Assembly (NCBI RefSeq): GCF_050920755.1
Contig: NZ_CP158480.1
Span: 434,001 to 498,000, forward strand
Source of the DNA: Oligella sp050920755
GTDB lineage: Bacteria; Pseudomonadota; Gammaproteobacteria; Burkholderiales; Burkholderiaceae_B
Direction of reading: 5' to 3'
Length of the DNA: 64,000 nucleotides
Part shown: positions 8,463-17,146 of the stretch, in pieces
Position numbering within the stretch: position 1 is the first letter of the stretch
How the letters are laid out: each line of letters starts with the position of its first letter
Translations under genes and position numbers: made by a program
Notes under the pieces: model-generated
Database searches by the model: none
What the model was told of the DNA's origin: nothing
Seen by the model: the letters and a program-made list of their open reading frames with translations, nothing else

Positions 8463-8588
8463 AAAAAGCTTTTATACCTATTTAAAATAAAGAATAATTA
8501 TATCCTATCGCAAATGCGCTTGTGGTGCTTGTATCCTGAACCTAAATGGTACACTAATGTGTTTCAAAACGACGTTAAAGATTTTTTA

Positions 8589-10415
8589 ATGCAGGGTGAT
8601 TTACTATCGGCCAAAGACGTGTTGCGACATGTTTTTGGCTATGATGAGTTCCGTAGTGGCCAAGAGGCGATTGTAGAGCATTTAATTCGGGGGGAGGATG
8701 CCTTGATTTTAATGCCTACCGGCGCCGGTAAGTCGCTTTGCTATCAAATTCCCGGCTTATTGAGATCCGGCGTAGTAGTGGTGGTGTCGCCTCTGGTGGC
8801 TTTGATGCACGATCAGATCGATGCTTTACGTGCCTTGGGCGTGACGGCAATCAGTTTGCATGCGGGCATGGATTGGACTGAGATGCGTGAAGCTGAAGAT
8901 GCTGTGGCCCGTGGTGAGATTAAGTTTTTATATGTGGCTCCGGAGCGTTTTGAAAATCCTCGCTTTTTACGTTTATTGGACAGTTTGCAAATTGCACTTT
9001 TTGCAATTGATGAAGCGCATTGCGTGTCGCAATGGGGACATGATTTTCGACCCGCTTATTTGGACTTGTCTATTTTGCCCGAGCGTTGGCCTGCGACACC
9101 CAGAGTGGCTTTAACTGCCACCGCCACTGATTTAACCCGTCAGGAAATTGTCGCACGCTTGCAATTACAAAATGCCAAGCAGTTTATCAGTAGTTTCGAT
9201 CGCCCTAATATCCGCTACGAGGTTGTAGAAAAAAATAAAGAAAGACAGCAACTGCTAAGCTTTATTAATCAGCAGCATGCGGGCGAATCAGGCATAGTCT
9301 ATTGTCTGTCTCGACAAAAAACCGATAGCGTGGCTGCTTTTTTAAAAAATGCCGGTATTAGCGCTTTACCCTATCATGCCGGTTTGAGTCCTGAAGAGCG
9401 TTATGAAAATCAGCGCATTTTTCAGCAAGAGGACGGGGTGGTGATGGTCTCTACCATTGCTTTCGGCATGGGGATTAATAAGCCCGATGTGAGATTTGTG
9501 GCGCATATTGATATTCCCCGTTCCATTGAGGCTTATTATCAGGAAACCGGTCGTGCAGGTCGTGACGGCTTGCCTGCCACTGCTTGGCTAGCTTACGGTC
9601 TACAGGACTTGATGCAGCAACGCAAATTAATTGAATCCTCAAACGGTGATGAGGCCTTTAAACAGCGCTCTACCGATGCTTTAAATGCGATGTTGGCTTT
9701 TTGTGAGGCCACTTCCTGTCGCCGTCAGCGCTTATTAGCCTATTTCGGTGAGACGACCGAACCTTGCGGTAATTGCGATATTTGTCTGGAACCACCGGAG
9801 TTATGGGATGCGACCGTTGCTGCTCAAAAGCTGCTCTCTGCCATTTATCGACTGCAGCATGAATATGGGGAGTTTAGCGGCGCCAAGCATTTAGTGGATA
9901 TTTTGCATGGCAAGAAAACCGAGCGTGTGCTGCAACAGGGGCATGATGCCTTAACCGTCTTTGGCATTGGTCGCGAATTGGATGAGGGACAATGGCGCGG
10001 TCTGATTCGACAGCTGCTGGCTGCCGAGTATTTAGAAATGCAGTCCGAGGGCTTTAGAAATACCTATCGCTTAGCCAAAAAAAGCTATGATTTATTGCGC
10101 GGCAAGAAAAAAATCCGCTTAAGAAAAATCCAAGCCCTCAGTAAAGCGCATTCCAATAATCAAATGCCTGCTCAAAACCGATCGATTTTTGATTTAGGGC
10201 CGGCTGACGCTAAGCTGTTTGAGGCATTAAAGCAATGGCGTTTGCAAGAGGCTAAAAGTAACGGAGTACCGGCTTATGTGGTTTTTAAAGACATTACCCT
10301 TTATCAAATTGTGATTAATAAGCCTAAAGATCGGGCTGCTTTAGCACAAATTGAGGGTATCGGCGATAAGAAAATCAGTAATTACGGCGAAGCGATATTA
10401 GCGCTCTTAAAATAG
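8589..10415 (+). CDS. recQ: ATP-dependent DNA helicase RecQ
   Basis: 3'-5' DNA helicase of recombination and fork repair. Helicase motif I is PTGAGKS (43-49), motif II DEAH, motif VI QETGRAGRDG; the four-cysteine zinc site is in the CEATSC...CGNCDIC segment, followed by winged-helix and a C-terminal HRDC domain ending with a GIGDKK loop. I chose ATG 8589 (608 aa, MQGDLLSAKDVL), which matches the E. coli length (609). An in-frame ATG at 8514 would add 25 unrelated residues and run into the probable promoter region. The 3' end overlaps ruvB by 9 bp on the other strand. Confidence 0.96.
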   Translation: MQGDLLSAKDVLRHVFGYDEFRSGQEAIVEHLIRGEDALILMPTGAGKSLCYQIPGLLRSGVVVVVSPLVALMHDQIDALRALGVTAISLHAGMDWTEMREAEDAVARGEIKFLYVAPERFENPRFLRLLDSLQIALFAIDEAHCVSQWGHDFRPAYLDLSILPERWPATPRVALTATATDLTRQEIVARLQLQNAKQFISSFDRPNIRYEVVEKNKERQQLLSFINQQHAGESGIVYCLSRQKTDSVAAFLKNAGISALPYHAGLSPEERYENQRIFQQEDGVVMVSTIAFGMGINKPDVRFVAHIDIPRSIEAYYQETGRAGRDGLPATAWLAYGLQDLMQQRKLIESSNGDEAFKQRSTDALNAMLAFCEATSCRRQRLLAYFGETTEPCGNCDICLEPPELWDATVAAQKLLSAIYRLQHEYGEFSGAKHLVDILHGKKTERVLQQGHDALTVFGIGRELDEGQWRGLIRQLLAAEYLEMQSEGFRNTYRLAKKSYDLLRGKKKIRLRKIQALSKAHSNNQMPAQNRSIFDLGPADAKLFEALKQWRLQEAKSNGVPAYVVFKDITLYQIVINKPKDRAALAQIEGIGDKKISNYGEAILALLK

Positions 10416-11486
10416 GCTTGGCGCCTCATCATCGGGCGAGCGCAGGGTGCTTGGCGCCTTTAAGCCCAAGTGTTGCCAAGCAATCGCCGTCGCGATACGA
10501 CCGCGCGTGGTGCGTTGCAAATAGCCGTTTTGAATTAAATAGGGCTCAATCACATCCTCAATGGTATCGCGCTCTTCGCCAATGGCTGCGGCAAGGTTAT
10601 CGACCCCGACCGGGCCACCGTTAAACTTATGAATAATGGTTTCCAGGAGCTTTCTATCCATTAGATCCAAACCTTGCGGATCCACTTCCAGCATACTTAA
10701 GCCGGCTCTTGCGGTAGCCTCATCAATCAGTCCGTCATTGCGAATATCGGCAAAGTCGCGAATACGTCTTAAGAGACGATTGGCAATACGTGGCGTCCCA
10801 CGCGAGCGCTTGGCAATCTCTAAACTGCCGGCGGGGGCGATTTCTGCATTCAGTAAATACGCACTGCGCGTGATAATTTGCTGAAGCTCCTCACTGGTAT
10901 AAAACTCCAGACGTTGGGTAATGCCGAAACGGTCACGGAGCGGATTGGTCAGCATACCGGCCCGGGTGGTGGCACCCACAAGGGTAAAGGGCTGTAAATC
11001 GATTTTGACACTGCGTGCGGCCGGACCCTCACCGATTAAAATATCAATCTGAAAGTCCTCCATCGCCGGGTAGAGGATTTCCTCAACCACCGGAGAGAGA
11101 CGATGAATTTCATCAATAAAGAGCACATCGTTTTTATTCAGATTTGTGAGTAGGGCGGCCAGATCACCGGCACGCTCCAACACCGGACCTGAGGTCTGAT
11201 GCATTTGTGAACCCATTTCATGCGCAATAATATGCGCCAGCGTGGTTTTACCTAAGCCCGGAGGGCCAAAAAGCAACACATGATCGAGCGATTCACCGCG
11301 TCGTTTGGTGGCTTCAATAAAGATTTCCAACTGTTCCCGCGCACGTGTCTGACCGGTATAGTCGGCTAAACGTTTAGGTCTGAGGGCGCGCTCTACCGAT
11401 TCCTCCGCACCGGAGGCGGTGTGACCGGAGACCAGGCGTGTGTCGGTGCCCGTTTCTGTGCTTAAATTATCGGAAAATATCGCCAT
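10407..11486 (-). CDS. ruvB: Holliday junction branch-migration ATPase RuvB
   Basis: Hexameric AAA+ motor that drives branch migration with RuvA. Walker A is GPPGLGKT (74-81), Walker B LFIDEIHRL near 121-129, and the sensor/arginine region GATTRAGML follows; the C-terminal winged helix ends with QRTTRGR. At 359 aa it is full length. It is last in ruvC-ruvA-ruvB and 18 bp behind ruvA. Its 3' end overlaps recQ by 9 bp, convergently. Confidence 0.98.
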   Translation of the reverse strand: MAIFSDNLSTETGTDTRLVSGHTASGAEESVERALRPKRLADYTGQTRAREQLEIFIEATKRRGESLDHVLLFGPPGLGKTTLAHIIAHEMGSQMHQTSGPVLERAGDLAALLTNLNKNDVLFIDEIHRLSPVVEEILYPAMEDFQIDILIGEGPAARSVKIDLQPFTLVGATTRAGMLTNPLRDRFGITQRLEFYTSEELQQIITRSAYLLNAEIAPAGSLEIAKRSRGTPRIANRLLRRIRDFADIRNDGLIDEATARAGLSMLEVDPQGLDLMDRKLLETIIHKFNGGPVGVDNLAAAIGEERDTIEDVIEPYLIQNGYLQRTTRGRIATAIAWQHLGLKAPSTLRSPDDEAPSLF

Positions 11487-11504
11487 AACAACTTTTTAAA
11501 TCAA

Positions 11505-12077
11505 TTACTTGGATAAGAGCTTTAAGGCCTGCCGGATACCCTCGGCAACCTCAATGTTCGGATCCAGGGCTTTTAGTACTTTCTGCAGCTCACGTTCGGA
11601 ATAGCCCAATGCCATTAAAGCATTGGCAATGTCTTGACGCTGATGCGCAGGGCTGCCGTCAGCAACGGCGGAAGGTACGATATCGCCTAATTTACCCCGT
11701 AATTCCAAAACAATACGTTCAGCGGTTTTTTTGCCTATACCCGGTATTTTACAGAGTAAATTAAGATTATCCTCTTCGACGGCAATGGCTAATTGCTCAG
11801 CACTGATACCGGATAAAATCGCTAAGCCCGTGCGCGGGCCGATACCGGTAATTTTAATTAAGGTTCTAAAGGTTTGGCGCTCAGCATCCTGCAAAAAGCC
11901 GTAAAGCTGTTGCGCATCTTCACGCACCACAAAGTGGATAAAGAGCTGAATTTCCTCGCCTAAGGCGGGTAAATCATGATTCATAGGCACAAACACATCG
12001 TAACCAATGCCATTAACATCAACACAAATCAGAGGCGGGGATTTTTCAATTACTTTGCCGCGTAAACGACCAATCAT
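11505..12077 (-). CDS. ruvA: Holliday junction DNA-binding protein RuvA
   Basis: Tetrameric junction-binding protein that loads RuvB. The start MIGRLRGKVIEKSPP, the two helix-hairpin-helix motifs (ITGIGPRTGLAIL and IPGIGKKTAERIVLEL, near residues 73-85 and 107-122) and a C-terminal RuvB-contact domain (ALMALGYSERE) are all present. At 190 aa it is normal length. It lies between ruvC (21-bp gap) and ruvB. Confidence 0.98.
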   Translation of the reverse strand: MIGRLRGKVIEKSPPLICVDVNGIGYDVFVPMNHDLPALGEEIQLFIHFVVREDAQQLYGFLQDAERQTFRTLIKITGIGPRTGLAILSGISAEQLAIAVEEDNLNLLCKIPGIGKKTAERIVLELRGKLGDIVPSAVADGSPAHQRQDIANALMALGYSERELQKVLKALDPNIEVAEGIRQALKLLSK

Positions 12078-12098
12078 GTAGTAACTCCGAGAATCGAA

Positions 12099-12644
12099 CT
12101 AGCCTATCAAGCGACCGCTTCGAATGCGATGTTTGATGGTTAGTGTGCTTTGTTCATGCGCTTGTAATTTGTGCGAAAGTGAGCCGGCATGGGCGTGGCA
12201 AATGGCACAGGCCAAGGCATCGGCCGGATCCGGTGCAGGTTGTGACGACAATTTCAGAATATACTGCACCATGGCTTGTACCTGCTCCTTTTGAGCGTGA
12301 CCGCGACCGACAACAGCCTTTTTGATTTGTAATGCCGTGTACTCGGACATCGCTAAGCCCCTTTGGGAAAGACTCAGCATCGCGGCACCGCGAGCGTGAC
12401 CGAGTAGGAGAGTGGATTGAGGATTGGTGTTGAGAAAGACCTTTTCGATTACCGCAACATCGGGCTGATATGTGTCAATCACCTCAAAGAGATGGTCGCT
12501 GATATCACGCAGTCTTTCGTAAAGAGCTTGCTCGGTGGGCACCACAATGGTGCCACTGGCTACATAGCTGAGCTTGGCGTTTTCATAGTCGATAATGCCG
12601 AAGCCGGTTTTACGAAGTCCCGGGTCAACGCCCAAAATTCTCAT
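12099..12644 (-). CDS. ruvC: Holliday junction resolvase RuvC
   Basis: Dimeric RNase H-fold endonuclease that cuts Holliday junctions. All four catalytic acids are visible at the expected spacing: D7 (GVDPG), E67 (VIEKVF), D139 and D142 (PDPADAL). At 181 aa it is slightly longer than E. coli RuvC (173), with a basic tail. It lies 29 bp behind purH in the dusB-fis-purH-ruvCAB block. Confidence 0.98.
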   Translation of the reverse strand: MRILGVDPGLRKTGFGIIDYENAKLSYVASGTIVVPTEQALYERLRDISDHLFEVIDTYQPDVAVIEKVFLNTNPQSTLLLGHARGAAMLSLSQRGLAMSEYTALQIKKAVVGRGHAQKEQVQAMVQYILKLSSQPAPDPADALACAICHAHAGSLSHKLQAHEQSTLTIKHRIRSGRLIG

Positions 12645-12673
12645 TGAGTCTTACCCATCCTCTACGCTGCTTG

Positions 12674-14266
12674 TTAGTGACGGAAGTGACGCATTTTGGT
12701 AAAGATCATGGCGATACCATGCTCATCCGCAGCGGCTATTACTTCATCATCACGAATACTACCACCCGGCTGAATCACGCAGTTAGCACCTGCTTCAACC
12801 ACCACATCTAAACCGTCACGGAACGGGAAGAAGGCATCCGATGCCACGGCGGTGTCCTTTAGGCTTAAACCGTTGGCGTCGGCTTTGATGGCGGCAATGC
12901 GTGAAGAATCCAAGCGACTCATTTGACCGGCACCCACACCCATGGTCATGCCGTCAGCACAGAAGACAATCGCGTTTGACTTCACAAAGTGAGCCACTTG
13001 CCAAGCAAATAACAGATCCTTCATTTGCTTTTCAGTCGGTTGCTTTTTAGTAACCACTTCAATCTGGGTCGGATCTAAAGGTGTCAAATCCGGGTCTTGA
13101 ATCAACCAGCCGCCACCGACACGCTTCGCATCAAAGGCGTTACGACCGTCACCGGCAGGAATTTCCAAGACACGGACATTTTTCTTGTTGGCTAAAAAGG
13201 CCAATGCATCCTTGCTGTAAGAGGGTGCTAAAAGCACCTCAAGGAACTGCTCGCTCACTGCTTGGGCAGTGGTTAAGTCAACCTCGCGGTTAAAGGCGAT
13301 AATGCCGCCAAAGGCAGAGGTCGGGTCGGTTTTAAAGGCTTTTTGATAGGCTTGTAACGGACCTTCGGCCATGGCAACACCACAAGGATTGGCATGCTTA
13401 ACAATCACACAAGTCGGTACTTTAAAGGAACGTACACATTCCCAAGCGGCATCGGCATCGGCGATATTGTTATAAGAAAGCTCCTTGCCCTGATGCTGCG
13501 TATAAGTGCCGAGTAGACCGGCGGCACGGCTGTTGCTGTCTAAGTAGAATGCAGCGCTTTGATGCGGGTTCTCACCATAGCGCATCGCTTGATGCTGCTT
13601 CATTTGGACGGTGATAATGCCGGGCCAGGTTTTTTGTGCAGGTGTCTCATTTTGCGCCGGTTCCGCGGCTTCCAAACTGCTGAGATAGGACGCAATCGCA
13701 CCGTCATAAGCGGCGGTATGGGCATAGACCTTGGTCGCTAAACGTAAGCGTAAACCATAGGAAGTCTCACCTTTTTCATCCAACTCTTTAAGCACTTCGG
13801 CATAGTCGTTAGGATCGATAATGACCGTCACACCGCCTTTTTCAGTACCGTGATTTTTAGCAGCGGCACGTAGCATGGCCGGACCGCCGATATCGATATT
13901 TTCCACCGCATCGGCAAACGTGCAGTCAGACTTGGCAATAGTCTCTTGGAAGGGGTATAAATTGACTACTAATAGATCGATCGTGTCAATTGCATGCTCG
14001 GCGATGGTGCGAAGATGGTTTTCATCGTCGCGACGTGCTAATAAACCGCCGTGAACCTTAGGGTGTAAGGTCTTAACGCGACCGTCCAAAATCTCAGGTG
14101 AACCGGTGTACTCGGCGACCTCCGTCACGCGCAGGCCCTCATCCTTAAGAAGCTTGGCCGTACCGCCGGTTGATAAAAGCTTAACGCCGCGTGCCGCTAG
14201 GGCTTTGGCGAAATCAACAATACCTGTTTTGTCGGATACCGAAAGAAGTGCTGTGATTTGTTTCAT
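12674..14266 (-). CDS. purH: Bifunctional AICAR formyltransferase / IMP cyclohydrolase PurH
   Basis: Performs the last two steps of de novo purine synthesis. The N-terminal MGS-like cyclohydrolase domain (ALLSVSDKTG, LLSTGGTAKLL, DGRVKTLHPKVHGGLL) covers roughly residues 1-150. The C-terminal transformylase domain contains the KHANPCGVA catalytic Lys-His motif and ends FTKMRHFRH, a typical PurH terminus. At 530 aa it is full length. It follows fis by 6 bp, so the two are co-transcribed. Confidence 0.98.
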   Translation of the reverse strand: MKQITALLSVSDKTGIVDFAKALAARGVKLLSTGGTAKLLKDEGLRVTEVAEYTGSPEILDGRVKTLHPKVHGGLLARRDDENHLRTIAEHAIDTIDLLVVNLYPFQETIAKSDCTFADAVENIDIGGPAMLRAAAKNHGTEKGGVTVIIDPNDYAEVLKELDEKGETSYGLRLRLATKVYAHTAAYDGAIASYLSSLEAAEPAQNETPAQKTWPGIITVQMKQHQAMRYGENPHQSAAFYLDSNSRAAGLLGTYTQHQGKELSYNNIADADAAWECVRSFKVPTCVIVKHANPCGVAMAEGPLQAYQKAFKTDPTSAFGGIIAFNREVDLTTAQAVSEQFLEVLLAPSYSKDALAFLANKKNVRVLEIPAGDGRNAFDAKRVGGGWLIQDPDLTPLDPTQIEVVTKKQPTEKQMKDLLFAWQVAHFVKSNAIVFCADGMTMGVGAGQMSRLDSSRIAAIKADANGLSLKDTAVASDAFFPFRDGLDVVVEAGANCVIQPGGSIRDDEVIAAADEHGIAMIFTKMRHFRH

Positions 14267-14272
14267 AGTCGT

Positions 14273-14524
14273 TTAATTAATAATTTCGTAAGAAAGAAGT
14301 TTTTTGCGTAAAGTGTTGCGCGTAATACCCAACATCTCCGCCGCTTTAGATTGGTTAAACTGGCTTTTTTCCATCACCATTTCGAGGGTGGCTTTTTCAA
14401 CGCACTGCATGACCATATTCCAGATCTGACTGGCTGCCGCCTCGTCTCCCAAGGTGTTGAAATAAGCCTCCAAATGAGCTCGCACGCAATCGTGCAATGG
14501 TGGGGTATGGGGCTGCTTGTTCAT
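14273..14524 (-). CDS. fis: Fis-type nucleoid DNA-binding protein
   Basis: Small homodimeric DNA-bending protein of the Fis family. The C-terminal helix-turn-helix is visible at residues 57-76 (NQSKAAEMLGITRNTLRKKL). At 83 aa it lacks part of the E. coli N-terminus (98 aa), as is usual in betaproteobacteria. The location between dusB and purH is conserved in this group, and dusB-fis is a classic pair. Confidence 0.93.
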   Translation of the reverse strand: MNKQPHTPPLHDCVRAHLEAYFNTLGDEAAASQIWNMVMQCVEKATLEMVMEKSQFNQSKAAEMLGITRNTLRKKLLSYEIIN

Positions 14525-14582
14525 GATGAAAATCTTTAATTATCAGCTGATTAACTTGTTATTGCGTTGTTATGATCGTGAC

Positions 14583-15575
14583 TTAAGCAATTAGTTCAAG
14601 CTCAGCCTGTTGCTCGAACCAGTCGGCCAAGACCTGACTCTGCTGTTGACAAGACTCGATCGTATTTAAATGGCGGCGTAGTGTGTCACTGCTTGAAAAA
14701 CGGCTCAGATACCAGCCGATATGCTTACGCGCAGTGCGCACACCGGTATGTGCGCCGTAAAATTGGTAATGCTCTTCAAGATGCGCCAGCAGCACCTCCC
14801 TCATCTCCTCTAAGGTCGGGGGTGCAAGCAAACTGCCGCTACTTAAATAATGCGCGATCTCTCTGAAGATCCAAGGATTGCCCTGTGCCGCACGGCCTAT
14901 CATAACCGCATCCGCTCCCGTATAGTCTAGCACTTGCTTGGCCTTTTGAGGGCTATCAATATCACCATTAGCTATTATAGGTATTTTGACAAGTTTTTTC
15001 ACCGCGGCAATGGTTTTATACTCAGCATGACCTTGGTAAAAATCACAGCGTGTGCGACCATGAATGGTTAAGGCACTAATTCCGATACTTTCGGCTAGTT
15101 TGGCAATTGTCGGTGCATTTATGCTGTCAGCGTCCCAACCGGTGCGAATTTTAAGCGTCACCGGTACCTCATAGGGCTGACAGGCAGTCACTAGCGCCTC
15201 TAAGATGCGCGCCACCAACTCCTCATCCCGTAATAGTGCAGAACCGGTAGCGACTTTGCAAACCTTCTTGGCAGGGCAGCCCATATTGATATCGATGATT
15301 TTAGCGCCTTTTTGAATATTAAAAACCGCCGCTTGCGCCATCATCTCCGGATCGGCGCCGACAATTTGCACTGCAATGGGATCAATCTCACCCTCATGGT
15401 TGAGTCGTCGAGCGGTTTTAACCGTATCCCAAAGCTGCGGATTGCTGGCAGCCATTTCTGAAACAGCATGACCCGCACCTAGTCGCTTACATAAGCGTCT
15501 AAATGGCCTATCAGTCACACCTGCCATCGGTGCAACAAAGATATTATTCGGCAAATGCCACGGACCTATCTGCAT
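14583..15575 (-). CDS. dusB: tRNA-dihydrouridine synthase B
   Basis: FMN-dependent enzyme that reduces uridine to dihydrouridine in the tRNA D-loop. The TIM-barrel FMN domain opens with VAPMAGVTDRPFR (14-26), has the NMGCPAKKV block with Cys100, and the phosphate-binding ANGDIDSP and MIGRAAQGNPW segments; a helical tRNA-binding domain follows. At 330 aa it is full length. It is first of the dusB-fis-purH-ruvCAB block and divergent from the CtaG gene. Confidence 0.96.
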   Translation of the reverse strand: MQIGPWHLPNNIFVAPMAGVTDRPFRRLCKRLGAGHAVSEMAASNPQLWDTVKTARRLNHEGEIDPIAVQIVGADPEMMAQAAVFNIQKGAKIIDINMGCPAKKVCKVATGSALLRDEELVARILEALVTACQPYEVPVTLKIRTGWDADSINAPTIAKLAESIGISALTIHGRTRCDFYQGHAEYKTIAAVKKLVKIPIIANGDIDSPQKAKQVLDYTGADAVMIGRAAQGNPWIFREIAHYLSSGSLLAPPTLEEMREVLLAHLEEHYQFYGAHTGVRTARKHIGWYLSRFSSSDTLRRHLNTIESCQQQSQVLADWFEQQAELELIA

Positions 15576-15607
15576 AACTACTTAATAATATTACGGAAAT
15601 TAGTATT

Positions 15608-15636
15608 TTGTTGTAAAATCGATGGAGCATTATAAC
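15608..15636 (+). promoter_or_regulatory. Predicted sigma-70 promoter of the CtaG-like gene
   Basis: TTGTTG (15608-15613), a 17-base spacer and TATAAC (15631-15636). It is about 48 bases ahead of the start codon, in the dusB divergent gap. Confidence 0.55.
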
Positions 15637-15683
15637 GCTCATTCACATCACAAAGATGGTAGTAAACGCTTTTTCTTCTTAAT

Positions 15684-16613
15684 ATGAATTTAACACTTGC
15701 TCACTGGCTAAGACCGTGGGAATTTTCTCCGACCTTAATTATTTGTTTTTTGCTGTCGGCCTATTTGTTTTTTGTAGGAAGTCGCAGGAAGCCCATTAAT
15801 GCATCTCGCCAGATTTTATTTTGGTCGGGGTGGATGTTATTGTATCTTTCAATGCATACTCATGTGGATTACTATGCCGAGCGGGTCTTTTTTATCCATC
15901 GCGCACAGCATTTGGTGTTGCACCACTTAGCGCCCTTGATGATTATGCTGTCCTATCCGGGGCAGGTGATGCGAGCCGGTATGAGTCGGGGCATGCGTCA
16001 GCGTCTCACACGTTTTAATCAAAGCGCTTTCGGTCAGGCCTTAATTTATTGGTTGACGCATAAGTTGTTTATTCCTTTCTTATTCGTTTTTTTAGTGATT
16101 GTTTGGCTTTTCCCAACGGTACAGTTTTATTCGATGTTAAATGTCAAAATTTACCGTTTGATGAACTGGTCGGTGGTGATAAGCGGCCTACTGTACTGGA
16201 ACTTGATTCTCGATCGACGTCCCTACCATCCGCCGATTATCAGCGCTAAAACGACCCTGGGTCGATGGTGGCAACGACGTACCCTAGCGGGTAGTCCGGC
16301 GGTGATGGCACCGTTGGAGCGTGTGCTATCACCTGTTTTTACCATGGTGCCGCAAATTGTGGCAGGTGCTTATATTGCCTTTAGCTCTATCGATTTATAC
16401 CCTTTGTTTGAAATTTGTGGTCGTGCTATTCCGATCTCTGCCGTACAGGATCAGGGTTGGGGTGGTTTGATTATGTGGGTACCGGCAGGGGCGGTGGAGA
16501 CTTTCGGTATTCTCGTTGCGGCTATGACGTGGTGGCGTTTACATGCGCAGGGCAGGATTTACCATCGTAAGGGTAGCAGTGCTTTTGTGTGGGCGCAGGT
16601 AAAGACGGCTTAA
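15684..16613 (+). CDS. Cytochrome c oxidase assembly factor, CtaG (caa3-type) family
   Basis: Polytopic inner-membrane protein of the caa3_CtaG family, thought to help deliver copper to the oxidase. Several hydrophobic segments are visible, with conserved histidines HTHVDYYAERVFFIHRAQHLVLHH (split over residues 57-81) and a later DRRPYHPP loop. At 309 aa it is usual size. It is not the Cox11-type CtaG of many proteobacteria. No oxidase genes are in the window, so its partner is unknown. No clear Shine-Dalgarno sequence is seen before ATG 15684. Confidence 0.85.
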   Translation: MNLTLAHWLRPWEFSPTLIICFLLSAYLFFVGSRRKPINASRQILFWSGWMLLYLSMHTHVDYYAERVFFIHRAQHLVLHHLAPLMIMLSYPGQVMRAGMSRGMRQRLTRFNQSAFGQALIYWLTHKLFIPFLFVFLVIVWLFPTVQFYSMLNVKIYRLMNWSVVISGLLYWNLILDRRPYHPPIISAKTTLGRWWQRRTLAGSPAVMAPLERVLSPVFTMVPQIVAGAYIAFSSIDLYPLFEICGRAIPISAVQDQGWGGLIMWVPAGAVETFGILVAAMTWWRLHAQGRIYHRKGSSAFVWAQVKTA

Positions 16614-16647
16614 GATTTAAATCGCTTCAGATCGTAGGATTGCCATC

Positions 16648-16674
16648 AAAAAACGCCACCTCATGGAGATGGCG
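16648..16674 (-). terminator. Terminator of the zinc-finger gene
   Basis: On the minus strand CGCCATCTC-CAT-GAGGTGGCG forms a strong hairpin followed by six T. It lies about 30 bases behind the zinc-finger stop codon. Confidence 0.85.
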
Positions 16675-16704
16675 CTCGTCGGCGTTTGATGCGTGATCAC
16701 TGAG

Positions 16705-16959
16705 TTAAACCGCTGTCTCAGTGTCTGCCGTGGCCAGTTCCGTAGCCGTCGGTTCCGCATCCGGGCTTGTTTGAGGCGCAGTCTCAGCTTGCAGTACGTA
16801 GTGCGCACCGCAATAAGGACAGGTAGCTTCACCGGTTTTAGTTACATCTAAAAATACACGCGGGTGCATACTCCAGCGCGGAGCCTTGGGACCGGGACAG
16901 TAAACGGGTAGGTCCTTGGCGTTGACGTAAATCGCTTCAACTTGATTCTGTGCAGGCAT
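16705..16959 (-). CDS. CHCC-type zinc-finger protein
   Basis: Small cytosolic protein of the zf-CHCC family, related to the zinc-binding part of the NDUFS6 subunit of complex I. Metal ligands are visible in YCPGP (Cys21), the His of SMHPRVFLD (near residue 32), and CPYCG (47-51). The C-terminus is a low-complexity T/A/E-rich tail. At 84 aa it is a little longer than usual because of that tail. Its role in bacteria is not settled. GGAGGAAATC precedes the ATG on the minus strand, a clear ribosome binding site. Confidence 0.85.
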   Translation of the reverse strand: MPAQNQVEAIYVNAKDLPVYCPGPKAPRWSMHPRVFLDVTKTGEATCPYCGAHYVLQAETAPQTSPDAEPTATELATADTETAV

Positions 16960-17146
16960 GATTTCCTCCGGAATTTATATTTACCAGTATTGTACTCTTT
17001 AGATAAGTGATTTGTGTATTAATACGTCAATTCCGATGTTTTAGCAATTTAAACTTATCGCAGGTATTTAGGGCAGTTGTCAGTGGCTGTAGTAAAATGA
17101 GTTTTACATCATTGATTTTATAAAGAAGTAGGTATTACATATCCAT

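Noticed and set aside
8463..8588. TPP riboswitch upstream of thiO
   Set aside because: The gap is short (126 bases shared with recQ), and I could not find the conserved CTGAGA/ACCTGAAC-type core on the minus strand.
8514..8588. Upstream start for recQ adding 25 residues
   Set aside because: The residues do not match RecQ, and ATG 8589 yields the usual length.
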